A stretch of DNA of 64,000 nucleotides, from positions 620,001 through 684,000 of the forward strand of contig NZ_CABGGS010000001.1 in the NCBI RefSeq assembly GCF_902158555.1, in the 5' to 3' direction. Below are positions 35,199-45,226 of the stretch, in pieces. The stretch comes from Klebsiella spallanzanii (lineage in GTDB: Bacteria; Pseudomonadota; Gammaproteobacteria; Enterobacterales; Enterobacteriaceae). Positions within the stretch are counted from its first letter, which is position 1. Every line of letters starts with the position of its first letter. Below the pieces are notes generated by a model. It did not search any database, had not been told where the DNA came from, and saw nothing but the letters and a program-made list of their open reading frames with translations. Both the position numbers and the translations under genes were made by a program.

Positions 35199-36317
35199 AT
35201 GGCAAGAAAATCAGTAAGTTCACTCATCCTTACTGCACTGCTCTCCACCCCATTTTTTAGCTACGCCACCCAATATCCGCTCACCGTCACCGACCTTGAT
35301 GGCCGCAGCATTACGCTCCAGCATGAGCCGCAGCGCATCATTTTGCAGGATGGCCGCGATATTATGGCGATGGCCCTGCTCGACCGCGATAACCCCTTCA
35401 AACGGCTGGTTGCCTGGAACAACCTTGCAAAAAAGCAGGACATCAACACCTGGAAAATGCTGAAAGAGAAATGGCCGCAGTCGGCCGAGATCCTCGATAT
35501 GGGCTTCAGCGATAAAGGTAATGTTGACCTTGAAAGCGTGATTTCCCGCCAGCCAGACCTGATGATTGCCCAGCTTCGCGCTAAACCGGCGCTGGAAGAA
35601 AGCGGTATCATCAATAAACTCAGCGCGCTGAATATTCCGGTTCTGTTCGTCGATTATGAAATCAACCCCGGCAAAGACACCGCGCCAAGCATTGACCTGT
35701 TAGGCAAAGTCCTCAACCGCGAAGATAACGCCAAAGCCTATACCGACTACTATCGCCAGCAACAGGACGCCATTCGCCAGAAAACCGCGACCATCACGCC
35801 GAAAGCCAACGTGTTCGTTGAAGCGCTGGCGGGTAATAGCGATGCCTGCTGCTTTACTCACGGGCACAGCGGTTGGGGCGGCCTGGTGGAAGCCGTCGGC
35901 GCGAACAATATTGGATCACAACTGCTGCCGGGCGCTTCCGGCTTCGTGTCGCTGGAAAAAGTGATCAGCATGAAACCTGACGCCTACATTATGACCGGCT
36001 CTAAACGCGGGAACAGCCAGGTGCTGCCGCTGGGTCTGGAGGTCGACGCGCAGGAAGTCAATAATCAGGCTCAGGTACTGCTGTCGCGTACCGGCGTCAG
36101 CGAGATCCCGGCTATCAAAGCAAAGCGCGCTTATGGCATCTACCACCACTTCTACAACCATCCGTGGAATATTGTCGGCATGGAGTATCTGGCGAAGGAC
36201 ATCTATCCGCAGACCTTCAGTAGCCTCAACCCCGATGATAGCTGGCACTACATCGTCCGTCATTTCACCACGCTGCCAGACCTGCCGTTCGTTTTTTCCT
36301 GGCAACAAGGCGAGTAA
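35199..36317 (+). CDS. Siderophore/iron ABC importer, periplasmic binding protein
   Basis: The 372-residue protein has a signal peptide (about 1-23, ending SYATQ) and a class III binding-protein fold. Landmarks are the N-terminal PLTVTDLDGRSITLQHEPQRIIL, the interlobe region with DLESVISRQPDLMIAQ, and the C-terminal lobe with WGGLVEAVGANNIG and VISMKPDAYIMTG. This family binds ferric siderophores, ferric citrate or cobalamin; the exact ligand is not visible. It is the first gene of a three-gene operon behind a candidate Fur box, so an iron-chelate ligand is most likely. GGAA lies 8 nt before the ATG. Confidence 0.87.
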   Translation: MARKSVSSLILTALLSTPFFSYATQYPLTVTDLDGRSITLQHEPQRIILQDGRDIMAMALLDRDNPFKRLVAWNNLAKKQDINTWKMLKEKWPQSAEILDMGFSDKGNVDLESVISRQPDLMIAQLRAKPALEESGIINKLSALNIPVLFVDYEINPGKDTAPSIDLLGKVLNREDNAKAYTDYYRQQQDAIRQKTATITPKANVFVEALAGNSDACCFTHGHSGWGGLVEAVGANNIGSQLLPGASGFVSLEKVISMKPDAYIMTGSKRGNSQVLPLGLEVDAQEVNNQAQVLLSRTGVSEIPAIKAKRAYGIYHHFYNHPWNIVGMEYLAKDIYPQTFSSLNPDDSWHYIVRHFTTLPDLPFVFSWQQGE

Positions 36318-36323
36318 TAACCC

Positions 36324-37406
36324 ATGAGTTCAACCACTGAACCTGGTATCGGCGCGCTCAGCGTCGATAGCCACGGCGTGATGGCAAACTACCGCAATAT
36401 TGTTCACCGCCGCGTTATCATGATGCTATTGCTGGTAATACTGATTTTTGCCTCGCTACTGTTTGACTTCGTGATGGGACCATCGGGCCTGTCGCTGCAT
36501 ACGCTGTGGCAAACGCTTACCGACCCGGCCAGCGCCAATGCCGGGACGCGGGCGATTGTCTGGGATATCCGCATGCCCTATGCGCTGATGGCGATCGTCG
36601 TCGGTCTGGCCCTCGGCCTGGCCGGAGCGGAGATGCAGACTATCCTGAATAACCCGCTGGCCAGCCCGTTTACCCTCGGCGTCTCGTCGGCGGCAGCATT
36701 TGGCGCAGCGCTGGCGATTGTGTTGGGAATCGGTATTCCCGGCATTCCTGGCCAGTGGTTTATCTCGGCCAACGCCTTTATCTTTGCTCTGCTGGCGGCG
36801 CTGCTGCTGGACGGAATTACGCGCTGGACGCAGGTCGCCACCTCCGGAGTCATTCTGTTTGGTATCGCGCTGGTATTTACCTTTAATGCGCTGGTGTCGA
36901 TGCTGCAGTTTGTCGCCAACGAAGATACTCTCCAGGGGCTGGTATTCTGGACCATGGGCAGTATTGACCGTGCCTCCTGGCAAAAAGTGGGGATTTTGCT
37001 GGCCGTGCTGGCAGTGGTGATGCCGCTATCAATGCTCAGTTCGTGGAAGCTGACCGCACTGCGCCTCGGTGAAGACAGGGCGATCAGCTTTGGTATCAAC
37101 GTGCGCCGACTGCGCCTGACGACGCTGCTGCGCATCAGCATTCTGTCGGCAATTTCGGTAGCATTTGTTGGCCCAATCGGCTTTATCGGCCTTGTGGCTC
37201 CGCATATCGCCAGGCTGATTTTCGGGGAAGATCACCGTTTTTATCTCCCGGCCAGCGCGCTTATCGGTGCGCTGGTGCTGTCGCTGGCCTCGGTTGCCTC
37301 AAAGAATCTCATCCCCGGCGCGATTATTCCGGTCGGTATTGTTACCTCCCTGGTGGGAGTCCCTTTCTTCCTGAGCATCATTTTGCGCCACCGGGGGCAC
37401 GTATGA
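36324..37406 (+). CDS. Siderophore/iron ABC importer, FecCD-type permease
   Basis: The 360-residue inner-membrane protein has about ten hydrophobic helices of the FecCD/BtuC family. It shows RMPYALMAIVVGLALGLAGAEMQ in the first third and the ATPase-contact region with VAFVGPIGFIGLVAPHIARLIFGEDHR near 270-300. It is a single permease acting presumably as a homodimer. It begins 6 bp after the binding-protein stop and overlaps the ATPase gene by 4 bp (ATGA), so translation is coupled. Confidence 0.92.
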   Translation: MSSTTEPGIGALSVDSHGVMANYRNIVHRRVIMMLLLVILIFASLLFDFVMGPSGLSLHTLWQTLTDPASANAGTRAIVWDIRMPYALMAIVVGLALGLAGAEMQTILNNPLASPFTLGVSSAAAFGAALAIVLGIGIPGIPGQWFISANAFIFALLAALLLDGITRWTQVATSGVILFGIALVFTFNALVSMLQFVANEDTLQGLVFWTMGSIDRASWQKVGILLAVLAVVMPLSMLSSWKLTALRLGEDRAISFGINVRRLRLTTLLRISILSAISVAFVGPIGFIGLVAPHIARLIFGEDHRFYLPASALIGALVLSLASVASKNLIPGAIIPVGIVTSLVGVPFFLSIILRHRGHV

Positions 37407-38194
37407 GCCATCTGTTATCCGGGCTGGCGCTATCCCATTTCAGCGCCGGCTATCCCAAACGTCAGGTGATTCACGACCTGACCGTACCGCAGCTACCGCG
37501 CGGCAAAATTACCGCGCTGCTCGGCCCCAACGGCAGCGGGAAATCCACGCTGATGCGGGCGATGGCCGGGCTGGGGCCGAGCAGCGGCGAACTGTCGCTT
37601 GATGGCGAGAACCTGCTGGCGCTCCCCTTTGCCCGCCGCGCGGAAAAAGTGGTCTATCTGCCCCAAACGCTGCCCGCAGGCGTGCATTTGCACGTACTGG
37701 AGTCGATTATCGTCGCCCAGCGCGCCGCCGGAGGATTGCACAATCCGGAAAACCAGTCGCAGGTGATGTCGCTGCTGCGCCAGCTAGGTATTGAGCATCT
37801 GGCGCTGAGCTACCTCGATCAGCTTTCTGGCGGCCAGAAGCAGCTTGTCGGCCTGGCGCAATCGCTTATTCGTCAGCCTTCCCTGCTGCTGCTGGACGAG
37901 CCGCTTAGCGCGCTGGATTTAAACTACCAATTCCACGTGATGGATCTGGTACGCAAAGAGACGCAAAAGCGCAATATCATCACTTTGGTGGTGGTCCACG
38001 ATATCAATATCGCCTTGCGCCACGCGGATCATGTGTTAATGCTGAAGGAGGGGCAGCTACTTGGGGATGGTGCGCCAGCCGAGGTCATTACTCCGCAGAC
38101 TCTGGCCGCCGTTTACGGCGTGCGCGGGCGTATCGAGCCTTGTTCTCAGGGAGTGATGCAGGTGATTATCGATGGGCTGGTGGCAGGCGTTTAG
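37403..38194 (+). CDS. Siderophore/iron ABC importer, ATP-binding protein
   Basis: The 263-residue cytoplasmic ATPase has Walker A GPNGSGKST near 41, signature LSGGQKQL near 141, Walker B LLLLDEPLSALD near 161, and the switch His in VVVHDINIALRHAD. It belongs to the FepC/FhuC/BtuD group that powers iron-chelate import. It completes the operon with the binding protein and the FecCD-type permease. I see no outer-membrane receptor gene in the operon; the nearest receptor is at 23.9-26.1 kb. Confidence 0.93.
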   Translation: MSHLLSGLALSHFSAGYPKRQVIHDLTVPQLPRGKITALLGPNGSGKSTLMRAMAGLGPSSGELSLDGENLLALPFARRAEKVVYLPQTLPAGVHLHVLESIIVAQRAAGGLHNPENQSQVMSLLRQLGIEHLALSYLDQLSGGQKQLVGLAQSLIRQPSLLLLDEPLSALDLNYQFHVMDLVRKETQKRNIITLVVVHDINIALRHADHVLMLKEGQLLGDGAPAEVITPQTLAAVYGVRGRIEPCSQGVMQVIIDGLVAGV

Positions 38195-38613
38195 GTCGCT
38201 GTTTGCTGTTGCCGCGACCCGGTGTTTGCAGAGGGCTGCACCGGTATGTTGGTTTCTTTGTTCCACGTTTGTGTTTTGAGCGACAGGTAGCTGTAACCCA
38301 GCCTTATCAAATGCAGCAGGACGGGGATTTTAACGCGGGTATCTTCGGTAAATTTCATCGTATTCCCTGTTTTATCATTTTGTTGCGCTCCGGGCCATGC
38401 AGCGGCTACTGCCTGAGAGCGATGAACGACGATTTTTTTGTTTAGCTTTGCGCCTATGTTACACGTTCCGCTTAAACTGACCGAATAGATTTGAGTTTGC
38501 CTGTCTGTCGTAATCAGAGGTTTATATTTTTTGTGATGTGTCGATTGAAAGGCGACATATCACAAAATAATCAAACTCTATGTTGTTATGCATTTCTGGA
38601 GTGAAAGGATATT
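38195..38613. other. Intergenic region with a long imperfect hairpin
   Basis: About 420 bp separate the ABC operon from the convergent hipA-like gene. No frame with a ribosome site is convincing. The plus-strand frame that runs through the first part (to 38445) starts inside the ATPase gene and has no family resemblance. The main structure is the hairpin at 38529-38567. Confidence 0.5.
38529..38567. repeat. 15-bp inverted repeat near the 3' end of hipA
   Basis: TTTTGTGATGTGTCG and CGACATATCACAAAA pair over 15 positions with a single G-T mismatch and a 9-nt loop. The stem opens with T-runs and closes with A-runs on both strands, so it lacks the T-run after the stem expected of a terminator. 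It may mark the edge of the hipBA module or act as a rho-dependent or processing signal. Confidence 0.6.
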
Positions 38614-39954
38614 TCAGCAGATCCCTGCCTCATCCCCTCCCAGATAACGCGCATGCAAAAATGCGGAGCTGACCGCATCAATGTCATTTCCTGCCACGCC
38701 GTGCTCCTCAAAATGATTACGCCATTCCCTGACTACGCGCCAGATACTGTCAATTTCCGCAATGGCATCTACCCGGTTTAAACCAAAACGCTCACACCAC
38801 GAAAGTGCATTAATCAGCGTGGCTTCTTTACCCAACGCACCTACGCCAAGGTGCAGACGACGATGGTGGGAATGAACGGGACGAGGAACGACATCGTATA
38901 AGGGGCTAATACGCCATGCGAGATTGACGGCGCATTGAGGCTCTTGCGCCCCTCTGACAGGCGTTTGCTCTGGTAACTCCATCAGGACAAAGCCATGGTT
39001 GCGTAAATGGTCATCATCATTGTTGACCAAAATATTGAAGACCATACGGCGGTAAAGTTCTTTCAAATCATCAGCGAGGCTGGCCGCAGCAAGATGGCGG
39101 CGCATGGCATCTGCCAGTTCAGCATAGCTGCTTTCTATCGATGCCATCTCATGGATGTTCATTAGGGTCAGTGCAGACACAAAATGGCGTCGCCCGGTGG
39201 TATCTCCTGCCCCCACACGGTCAAAACGCTTAATCAGCATCGCGAAGCGTCCCGTGCCGATCTCTTCGAGGCGCGTCTCAGGAACATGGAGCCCTGCTGC
39301 ATGCGCTAGTCTTAAGGTTGCATGTTCAATTGCCGGGTAACAAAAACCCCGGTCGCTACGGGAAGAGAACTTCGCCAGCCAGTGGCTACCATCCTCAATC
39401 ACCACGGTCGCTTTTGGGCGCATTCCTCCCATGCTGGATCCCGCATCAAATATACCGTGCAGATTCGCGGGCAAAGGTAAACCATTCTCGATCCTCTCGG
39501 CAGCATCTAACAGATATCCGAGTGATTTGATATTCGTCGAAGCCGCTAACTCTCTGGCCGGTTCACTATCGGGAGTGATATCTAATGCCCCGGTCCGGTT
39601 TGGCCCAGCTTCAAGAAGATACACTGACTCCGGTAATGCGTTCGCCGGAACCCGCTTTTTGGCTTCAATGACGCGGCGACCCCATGCATCAGGCGCGGCA
39701 TCACGGATCCCGCCAAACAGCGCTGACTCTTGCGCAAACAACGCCTGTCCGGCCACCTGCTGCCCTTGTAGCATCCCCAGCCCGACGGGATCGATTTCAA
39801 TTGCCCCATTGCGTTTCAGGTACTTCAGGCCATAGACAAAACGCGATGCCCGAAGCTCAATACCTTCTTCCTGTAACTGCAATTTACCGGCAGGAACAGG
39901 CTGAGTTGCTCCCGGTAAAAACGCATGCACCATTAACGTCTGTTCAGAAATCAT
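38614..39954 (-). CDS. HipA-family serine/threonine kinase toxin
   Basis: The 446-residue protein has an N-terminal HipA domain (about 20-110; VPAGKLQLQEEGIELRASRF) and a C-terminal kinase-like domain. The Gly-rich segment GSSMGGMRPKATV near 195-207 binds nucleotide, and its Lys is the expected catalytic partner. VNNDDDHLRNHGF near 315 is the HipA-family catalytic loop, with the Asp acting as base, and SPLYDVVP follows as the metal-binding motif. HipA of E. coli phosphorylates GltX and causes growth arrest; targets in this subfamily are not known. The start at 39954 has GGAAG 3 nt upstream and overlaps the antitoxin gene by 11 bp. All key residues appear intact. Confidence 0.88.
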   Translation of the reverse strand: MISEQTLMVHAFLPGATQPVPAGKLQLQEEGIELRASRFVYGLKYLKRNGAIEIDPVGLGMLQGQQVAGQALFAQESALFGGIRDAAPDAWGRRVIEAKKRVPANALPESVYLLEAGPNRTGALDITPDSEPARELAASTNIKSLGYLLDAAERIENGLPLPANLHGIFDAGSSMGGMRPKATVVIEDGSHWLAKFSSRSDRGFCYPAIEHATLRLAHAAGLHVPETRLEEIGTGRFAMLIKRFDRVGAGDTTGRRHFVSALTLMNIHEMASIESSYAELADAMRRHLAAASLADDLKELYRRMVFNILVNNDDDHLRNHGFVLMELPEQTPVRGAQEPQCAVNLAWRISPLYDVVPRPVHSHHRRLHLGVGALGKEATLINALSWCERFGLNRVDAIAEIDSIWRVVREWRNHFEEHGVAGNDIDAVSSAFLHARYLGGDEAGIC

Positions 39955-40285
39955 ACTCTTCCAGTTCCTTGTTACTGAGTGGCCTTGCACGGCGAGGGCG
40001 ACTCGCGATTTCCTGAGCATCAACCACGTTATCTTTTTTAGTCAGCACGTCCGCCAACGTCGCGCCAGGGCGGATAACGCTGAGATAACGCAGGATTTGG
40101 CCTATTGCAACACCTGCATCGCCATTTTCAATGCGGCTCACCGTGTTACGACTCAGATTTGCACGTATGGCAACTTCTGACTGAAGCATTTTGCGGGCAA
40201 CTCGACTACGCGCCAGCGTTCGCCCCAACGTAACTAGCTGGAGATGTTGTTCTGAAGAGAGTAATTCTTGTTGCGATCGCTTCAC
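39944..40285 (-). CDS. HipB-like XRE-family antitoxin/repressor
   Basis: The 113-residue protein has an XRE helix-turn-helix (about 28-75; LGRTLARSRVARKMLQSEVA, then ANLSRNTVSRIENGDAG) and a charged C-terminal tail (RPRRARPLSNKELEEYDF). HipB-type proteins bind HipA and repress their own operon. The start is probably GTG at 40285, with AAGG 6 nt upstream; an in-frame ATG at 40306 has no ribosome site. One copy of the 14-bp operator covers the ribosome site, and two more flank the upstream region. The tail overlaps the hipA-like start. Confidence 0.82.
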   Translation of the reverse strand: MKRSQQELLSSEQHLQLVTLGRTLARSRVARKMLQSEVAIRANLSRNTVSRIENGDAGVAIGQILRYLSVIRPGATLADVLTKKDNVVDAQEIASRPRRARPLSNKELEEYDF

Positions 40286-40287
40286 TT

Positions 40288-40301
40288 TGCACCTTAAAAC
40301 A
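40288..40301 (-). promoter_or_regulatory. HipB operator copy 1, over the antitoxin ribosome site
   Basis: TGCACCTTAAAACA is identical to the two copies at 40391-40438. In the hipB reading direction it reads TGTTTTAAGGTGCA, and its AAGG doubles as the Shine-Dalgarno sequence for the GTG at 40285. Confidence 0.7.
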
Positions 40302-40390
40302 ATCATTAACATTACTATGCTACATAGTAGGTGCACCTGAGCAAAATTCAACCTAAAAAAATCTGATAGCCGTTCAGATAACATTATTTT

Positions 40391-40438
40391 TGCACCTTAA
40401 AACAGGCGTAAACTGAAAATTGCATGTTTTAAGGTGCA
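40391..40438 (-). promoter_or_regulatory. HipB operator copies 2 and 3, inverted pair
   Basis: TGCACCTTAAAACA at 40391-40404 and TGTTTTAAGGTGCA at 40425-40438 are perfect 14-bp inverted repeats separated by 20 bp. The layout of paired sites with centres about 34 bp (three turns) apart, plus a third copy downstream, fits cooperative repression and DNA bending by a HipB-type dimer. Confidence 0.75.
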
Positions 40439-40508
40439 TGAATGGTATCCACATCTCTTACCGGCATGTCAGTTCTCTGAGTAACCCCATGTAACTAAGA
40501 GTGTCCAT

Positions 40509-40850
40509 ATGCCCTTTGTTCACCCGCTTTTTAAGGCTGGCAGCCTACCGTGGACTATTGAATTCAAAGAGAGCGTATTTCCGATAACTTTTTCAATTGA
40601 GGTACGCAATAAAGTGGCGGATTATTTCATCGACGATTACCCGCAAAAGCTGGCTACCATGCTGGAGCGCCTGCCGGATATCATTAAGGGCGATGCCTTC
40701 CGTAACGAAATGGCGCGTTTTATCCCGCAGGACGTACAAGAGCGTACACTGCATAAAGAGAAGTTTTTCGTGTTTTTAACGGCAGAAATCACAGGGTTAT
40801 TGCAGCAGGTACAGCGGGACTTTCAGGGTAATTCTGCGTCAGAGTTTTGA
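40509..40850 (+). CDS. Hypothetical protein (113 aa)
   Basis: The frame codes for 113 residues with no signal peptide or membrane helix. It is predicted mainly helical after about residue 30 (VADYFIDDYPQKLATMLERLPDIIKG and LTAEITGLLQQVQRDFQ). I do not recognise a family. It diverges from the hipBA-like operon and lies about 70 bp beyond operator copy 3, so it could share regulation with it. A weak ribosome site (AAGAG) precedes the ATG. Codon use looks ordinary for the window, which supports a real gene. Confidence 0.55.
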   Translation: MPFVHPLFKAGSLPWTIEFKESVFPITFSIEVRNKVADYFIDDYPQKLATMLERLPDIIKGDAFRNEMARFIPQDVQERTLHKEKFFVFLTAEITGLLQQVQRDFQGNSASEF

Positions 40851-41071
40851 AAAATTACCCCTGACGGCTGAAACCCCGTAGTCCAGCGAAGCGCAGCACA
40901 AGCCGGGAAAGCATCCGGGGGTCATATAGCCCGACCAGCGCAACATCACTGAGAAAACGCCAGACCTCCCGGATCGTCACTCTTCTGCGAGCGCGATCTC
41001 GTTTTCATGCCCTGGTTCGCACTTTTCCACATGTGACATTCCCCTCATTCTGTCCCTATGCTTTAATGTGC

Positions 41072-41083
41072 TAAACCGGTTTA
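41072..41083 (+). promoter_or_regulatory. ScrR operator of scrK
   Basis: TAAACCGGTTTA is a perfect 12-bp palindrome with the central CG of LacI-family operators, 30 bp upstream of the scrK start. The same core occurs twice before scrY. Confidence 0.88.
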
Positions 41084-41112
41084 ATTAAGTTTAGCTATGG
41101 AGAATTTTCAGC

Positions 41113-42036
41113 ATGAATGCAAAAGTTTGGGTTCTGGGCGACGCGGTAGTAGACCTGCTGCCGGAAAGCGAGGGCCGCCTGCTGCAGTGTCCCGGCGGCG
41201 CGCCAGCTAACGTGGCAGTAGGTGTTGCTCGCCTTGGCGGCAACAGTGGATTTATCGGGCGCGTCGGCGACGATCCGTTTGGCCGCTTTATGCGCCATAC
41301 CCTGCAACAGGAACAGGTCGATGTCAGTCATATGCACCTCGACGGCCAGCACCGCACCTCAACCGTGGTGGTCGACCTTGACGACGAGGGCGAGCGAACC
41401 TTTACCTTTATGGTGCGTCCCAGCGCAGATCTGTTCCTGGAAGAAGAAGACCTACCGGCGTTTGCCGCTAACCAGTGGCTGCACGTCTGCTCTATTGCCC
41501 TTAGCGCCGAACCCAGCCGCAGCACCACCTTCGCGGCGATGGAGAAGATCAAACTTGCCGGCGGCCGGGTGAGCTTTGACCCGAATATCCGTCCGGACCT
41601 CTGGCAGGATCAGGACCTGCTGCACGCCTGCCTCGATCGCGCCCTGTGTCTGGCCAACGTGGTGAAACTGTCCGAAGAAGAGCTGGTATTCATCAGTGGT
41701 AGTAATGATATAGCTCAGGGAATCGCCAACGTCACCGAACGCTATCAGCCTGAATTACTGCTGGTGACCCAGGGTAAAGCGGGCGTACTTGCCGCATTCC
41801 AGCAGCAGTTTACCCATTTCAGCGCTAAGCCGGTTGTCAGCGTGGATACCACCGGCGCGGGCGACGCCTTTGTCGCTGGCCTGCTTGCCAGCCTTGCTGC
41901 CAACGGGATGCCGACGGATATTAACGCGCTGGAGCCGACTCTCACCCTGGCGCAAACCTGCGGCGCATTAGCCACCACGGCAAAAGGCGCGATGACCGCT
42001 TTGCCTTATCAGCACGATCTTAATCGCCAGTTTTGA
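41113..42036 (+). CDS. scrK: ScrK, fructokinase
   Basis: The 307-residue cytoplasmic enzyme is a PfkB/ribokinase-family sugar kinase. The N-terminal signature is GGAPANVAVGVARLGG near 26-41, and the C-terminal signature DTTGAGDAFVAGLL near 248-261 holds the catalytic Asp and the anion hole. It phosphorylates the free fructose released when ScrB splits sucrose-6-phosphate, feeding glycolysis. It begins the scr cluster, has its own ScrR operator, and is followed by a second ScrR-controlled promoter before scrY. Confidence 0.96.
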   Translation: MNAKVWVLGDAVVDLLPESEGRLLQCPGGAPANVAVGVARLGGNSGFIGRVGDDPFGRFMRHTLQQEQVDVSHMHLDGQHRTSTVVVDLDDEGERTFTFMVRPSADLFLEEEDLPAFAANQWLHVCSIALSAEPSRSTTFAAMEKIKLAGGRVSFDPNIRPDLWQDQDLLHACLDRALCLANVVKLSEEELVFISGSNDIAQGIANVTERYQPELLLVTQGKAGVLAAFQQQFTHFSAKPVVSVDTTGAGDAFVAGLLASLAANGMPTDINALEPTLTLAQTCGALATTAKGAMTALPYQHDLNRQF

Positions 42037-42062
42037 TCCTTAAGGCCGCTGTGCGCGGCCCA

Positions 42063-42084
42063 CTTTGTTGCACCCATCACATTT
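42063..42084 (+). promoter_or_regulatory. Candidate CRP site upstream of scrY
   Basis: TGTTG-CACCCA-TCACA (42066-42081) matches the CRP core TGTGA-N6-TCACA at 8 of 10 positions. It lies just before the first scrY operator. The scr genes of other enterics are CRP-dependent, which supports the call. Confidence 0.6.
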
Positions 42085-42086
42085 AT

Positions 42087-43719
<1,633 letters not shown>

Positions 43720-43855
43720 TGGTTAACGCCTGACAACAACAACACCTGGGGCGGCAAACGCGTTTCGTCGCCCCGGACACAATAACGATACAGAGACTGC
43801 GCCCCCGTGAACACGGGACGACAGCTCGAAAATCAATACGCATTCAGAGGGTACT

Positions 43856-45226
43856 ATGGATTTTGAACAGATTTCCCGCTCGCTGCTTCCGCTTCTGGGA
43901 GGCAAGGAAAATATCGCCAGCGCCGCGCACTGCGCCACGCGCCTGCGCCTGGTGCTGGTCGATGATTCACTGGCCGATCAGCAAGCCATCGGCAAAATTG
44001 AAGGGGTTAAGGGCTGTTTCCGTAATGCCGGACAGATGCAAATTATCTTTGGCACCGGGGTGGTAAATAAAGTCTACGCGGCCTTTATTCAGGCGGCAGG
44101 GATTGGTGAATCCAGCAAATCGGAAGCCGCCGACATCGCGGCGAAAAAGCTGAATCCTTTCCAGCGTATCGCCCGTCTGCTATCAAACATCTTTGTGCCG
44201 ATCATCCCGGCTATCGTCGCCTCCGGCCTGTTGATGGGCCTGTTGGGGATGGTCAAAACTTACGGCTGGGTCGACCCGGGCAACGCCATCTACATCATGC
44301 TGGATATGTGCAGCTCGGCGGCGTTTATCATTCTGCCGATCCTGATTGGCTTCACCGCCGCCCGCGAATTCGGCGGTAACCCCTATCTCGGCGCGACGCT
44401 TGGCGGCATCCTGACCCACCCGGCGCTGACCAACGCCTGGGGCGTGGCGGCAGGTTTCCACACCATGAACTTCTTCGGCCTTGAGATTGCCATGATCGGC
44501 TACCAGGGCACGGTGTTCCCGGTGCTGCTGGCGGTGTGGTTTATGAGCATCGTTGAGAAACAGTTGCGTCGCGTGATCCCCGACGCGCTGGATCTGATCC
44601 TCACGCCGTTCCTGACGGTGATTATTTCCGGCTTTATCGCCCTGCTGATTATCGGCCCGGCCGGTCGCGCGCTCGGCGATGGCATTTCGTTTGTCCTCAG
44701 CACCCTGATTACTCACGCCGGTTGGCTGGCCGGACTGCTGTTTGGCGGCCTCTACTCGGTTATCGTCATTACCGGTATTCATCACAGCTTCCATGCCATA
44801 GAAGCCGGACTGCTGGGCAACCCGTCCATCGGCGTCAACTTCCTGCTGCCGATTTGGGCGATGGCCAACGTTGCCCAGGGCGGAGCCTGTCTGGCGGTGT
44901 GGTTTAAAACTAAAGATGCAAAAATCAAAGCCATCACCCTGCCCTCGGCGTTTTCTGCCATGCTGGGCATCACCGAAGCGGCGATTTTTGGTATTAACTT
45001 ACGCTTTGTAAAACCGTTTATCGCAGCCCTGATCGGCGGCGCAGCGGGCGGCGCGTGGGTGGTGTCGGTGCACGTCTATATGACCGCGGTAGGCCTGACG
45101 GCAATCCCCGGCATGGCTATCGTGCAGGCCAGCTCGCTGCTGAACTATATTATCGGGATGGTTATCGCCTTTGGCGTTGCCTTCGTCGTCTCCCTGGTAC
45201 TGAAATACAAAACGGACGCTGAATAA
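43856..45226 (+). CDS. scrA: ScrA, sucrose-specific PTS enzyme IIBC
   Basis: The 456-residue membrane transporter has an N-terminal IIB domain whose phosphorylated Cys26 lies in AAHCATRLRLV. The IIC domain follows (about 105-450) with ten hydrophobic segments and GITEAAIFGINLR near 368. There is no IIA domain, so it depends on the glucose EIIA (Crr), as in other enteric scr systems. It imports sucrose as sucrose-6-phosphate. Its stop overlaps the scrB start by one base (TAATG). Confidence 0.96.
   Translation: MDFEQISRSLLPLLGGKENIASAAHCATRLRLVLVDDSLADQQAIGKIEGVKGCFRNAGQMQIIFGTGVVNKVYAAFIQAAGIGESSKSEAADIAAKKLNPFQRIARLLSNIFVPIIPAIVASGLLMGLLGMVKTYGWVDPGNAIYIMLDMCSSAAFIILPILIGFTAAREFGGNPYLGATLGGILTHPALTNAWGVAAGFHTMNFFGLEIAMIGYQGTVFPVLLAVWFMSIVEKQLRRVIPDALDLILTPFLTVIISGFIALLIIGPAGRALGDGISFVLSTLITHAGWLAGLLFGGLYSVIVITGIHHSFHAIEAGLLGNPSIGVNFLLPIWAMANVAQGGACLAVWFKTKDAKIKAITLPSAFSAMLGITEAAIFGINLRFVKPFIAALIGGAAGGAWVVSVHVYMTAVGLTAIPGMAIVQASSLLNYIIGMVIAFGVAFVVSLVLKYKTDAE

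Noticed and set aside
38140..38445. Plus-strand frame after the siderophore ATPase
   Set aside because: It starts inside the ATPase gene in another frame, has no ribosome site, and the product has no family features.
38529..38567. Rho-independent terminator for hipA
   Set aside because: The stem is good, but on both strands it is followed by A-runs rather than T-runs.
40861..41040. REP-like sequence before scrK
   Set aside because: The segment has GC-rich pieces resembling REP (for example AAGCCGGGAAAGCATCCGGG) but no clean core or inverted partner.
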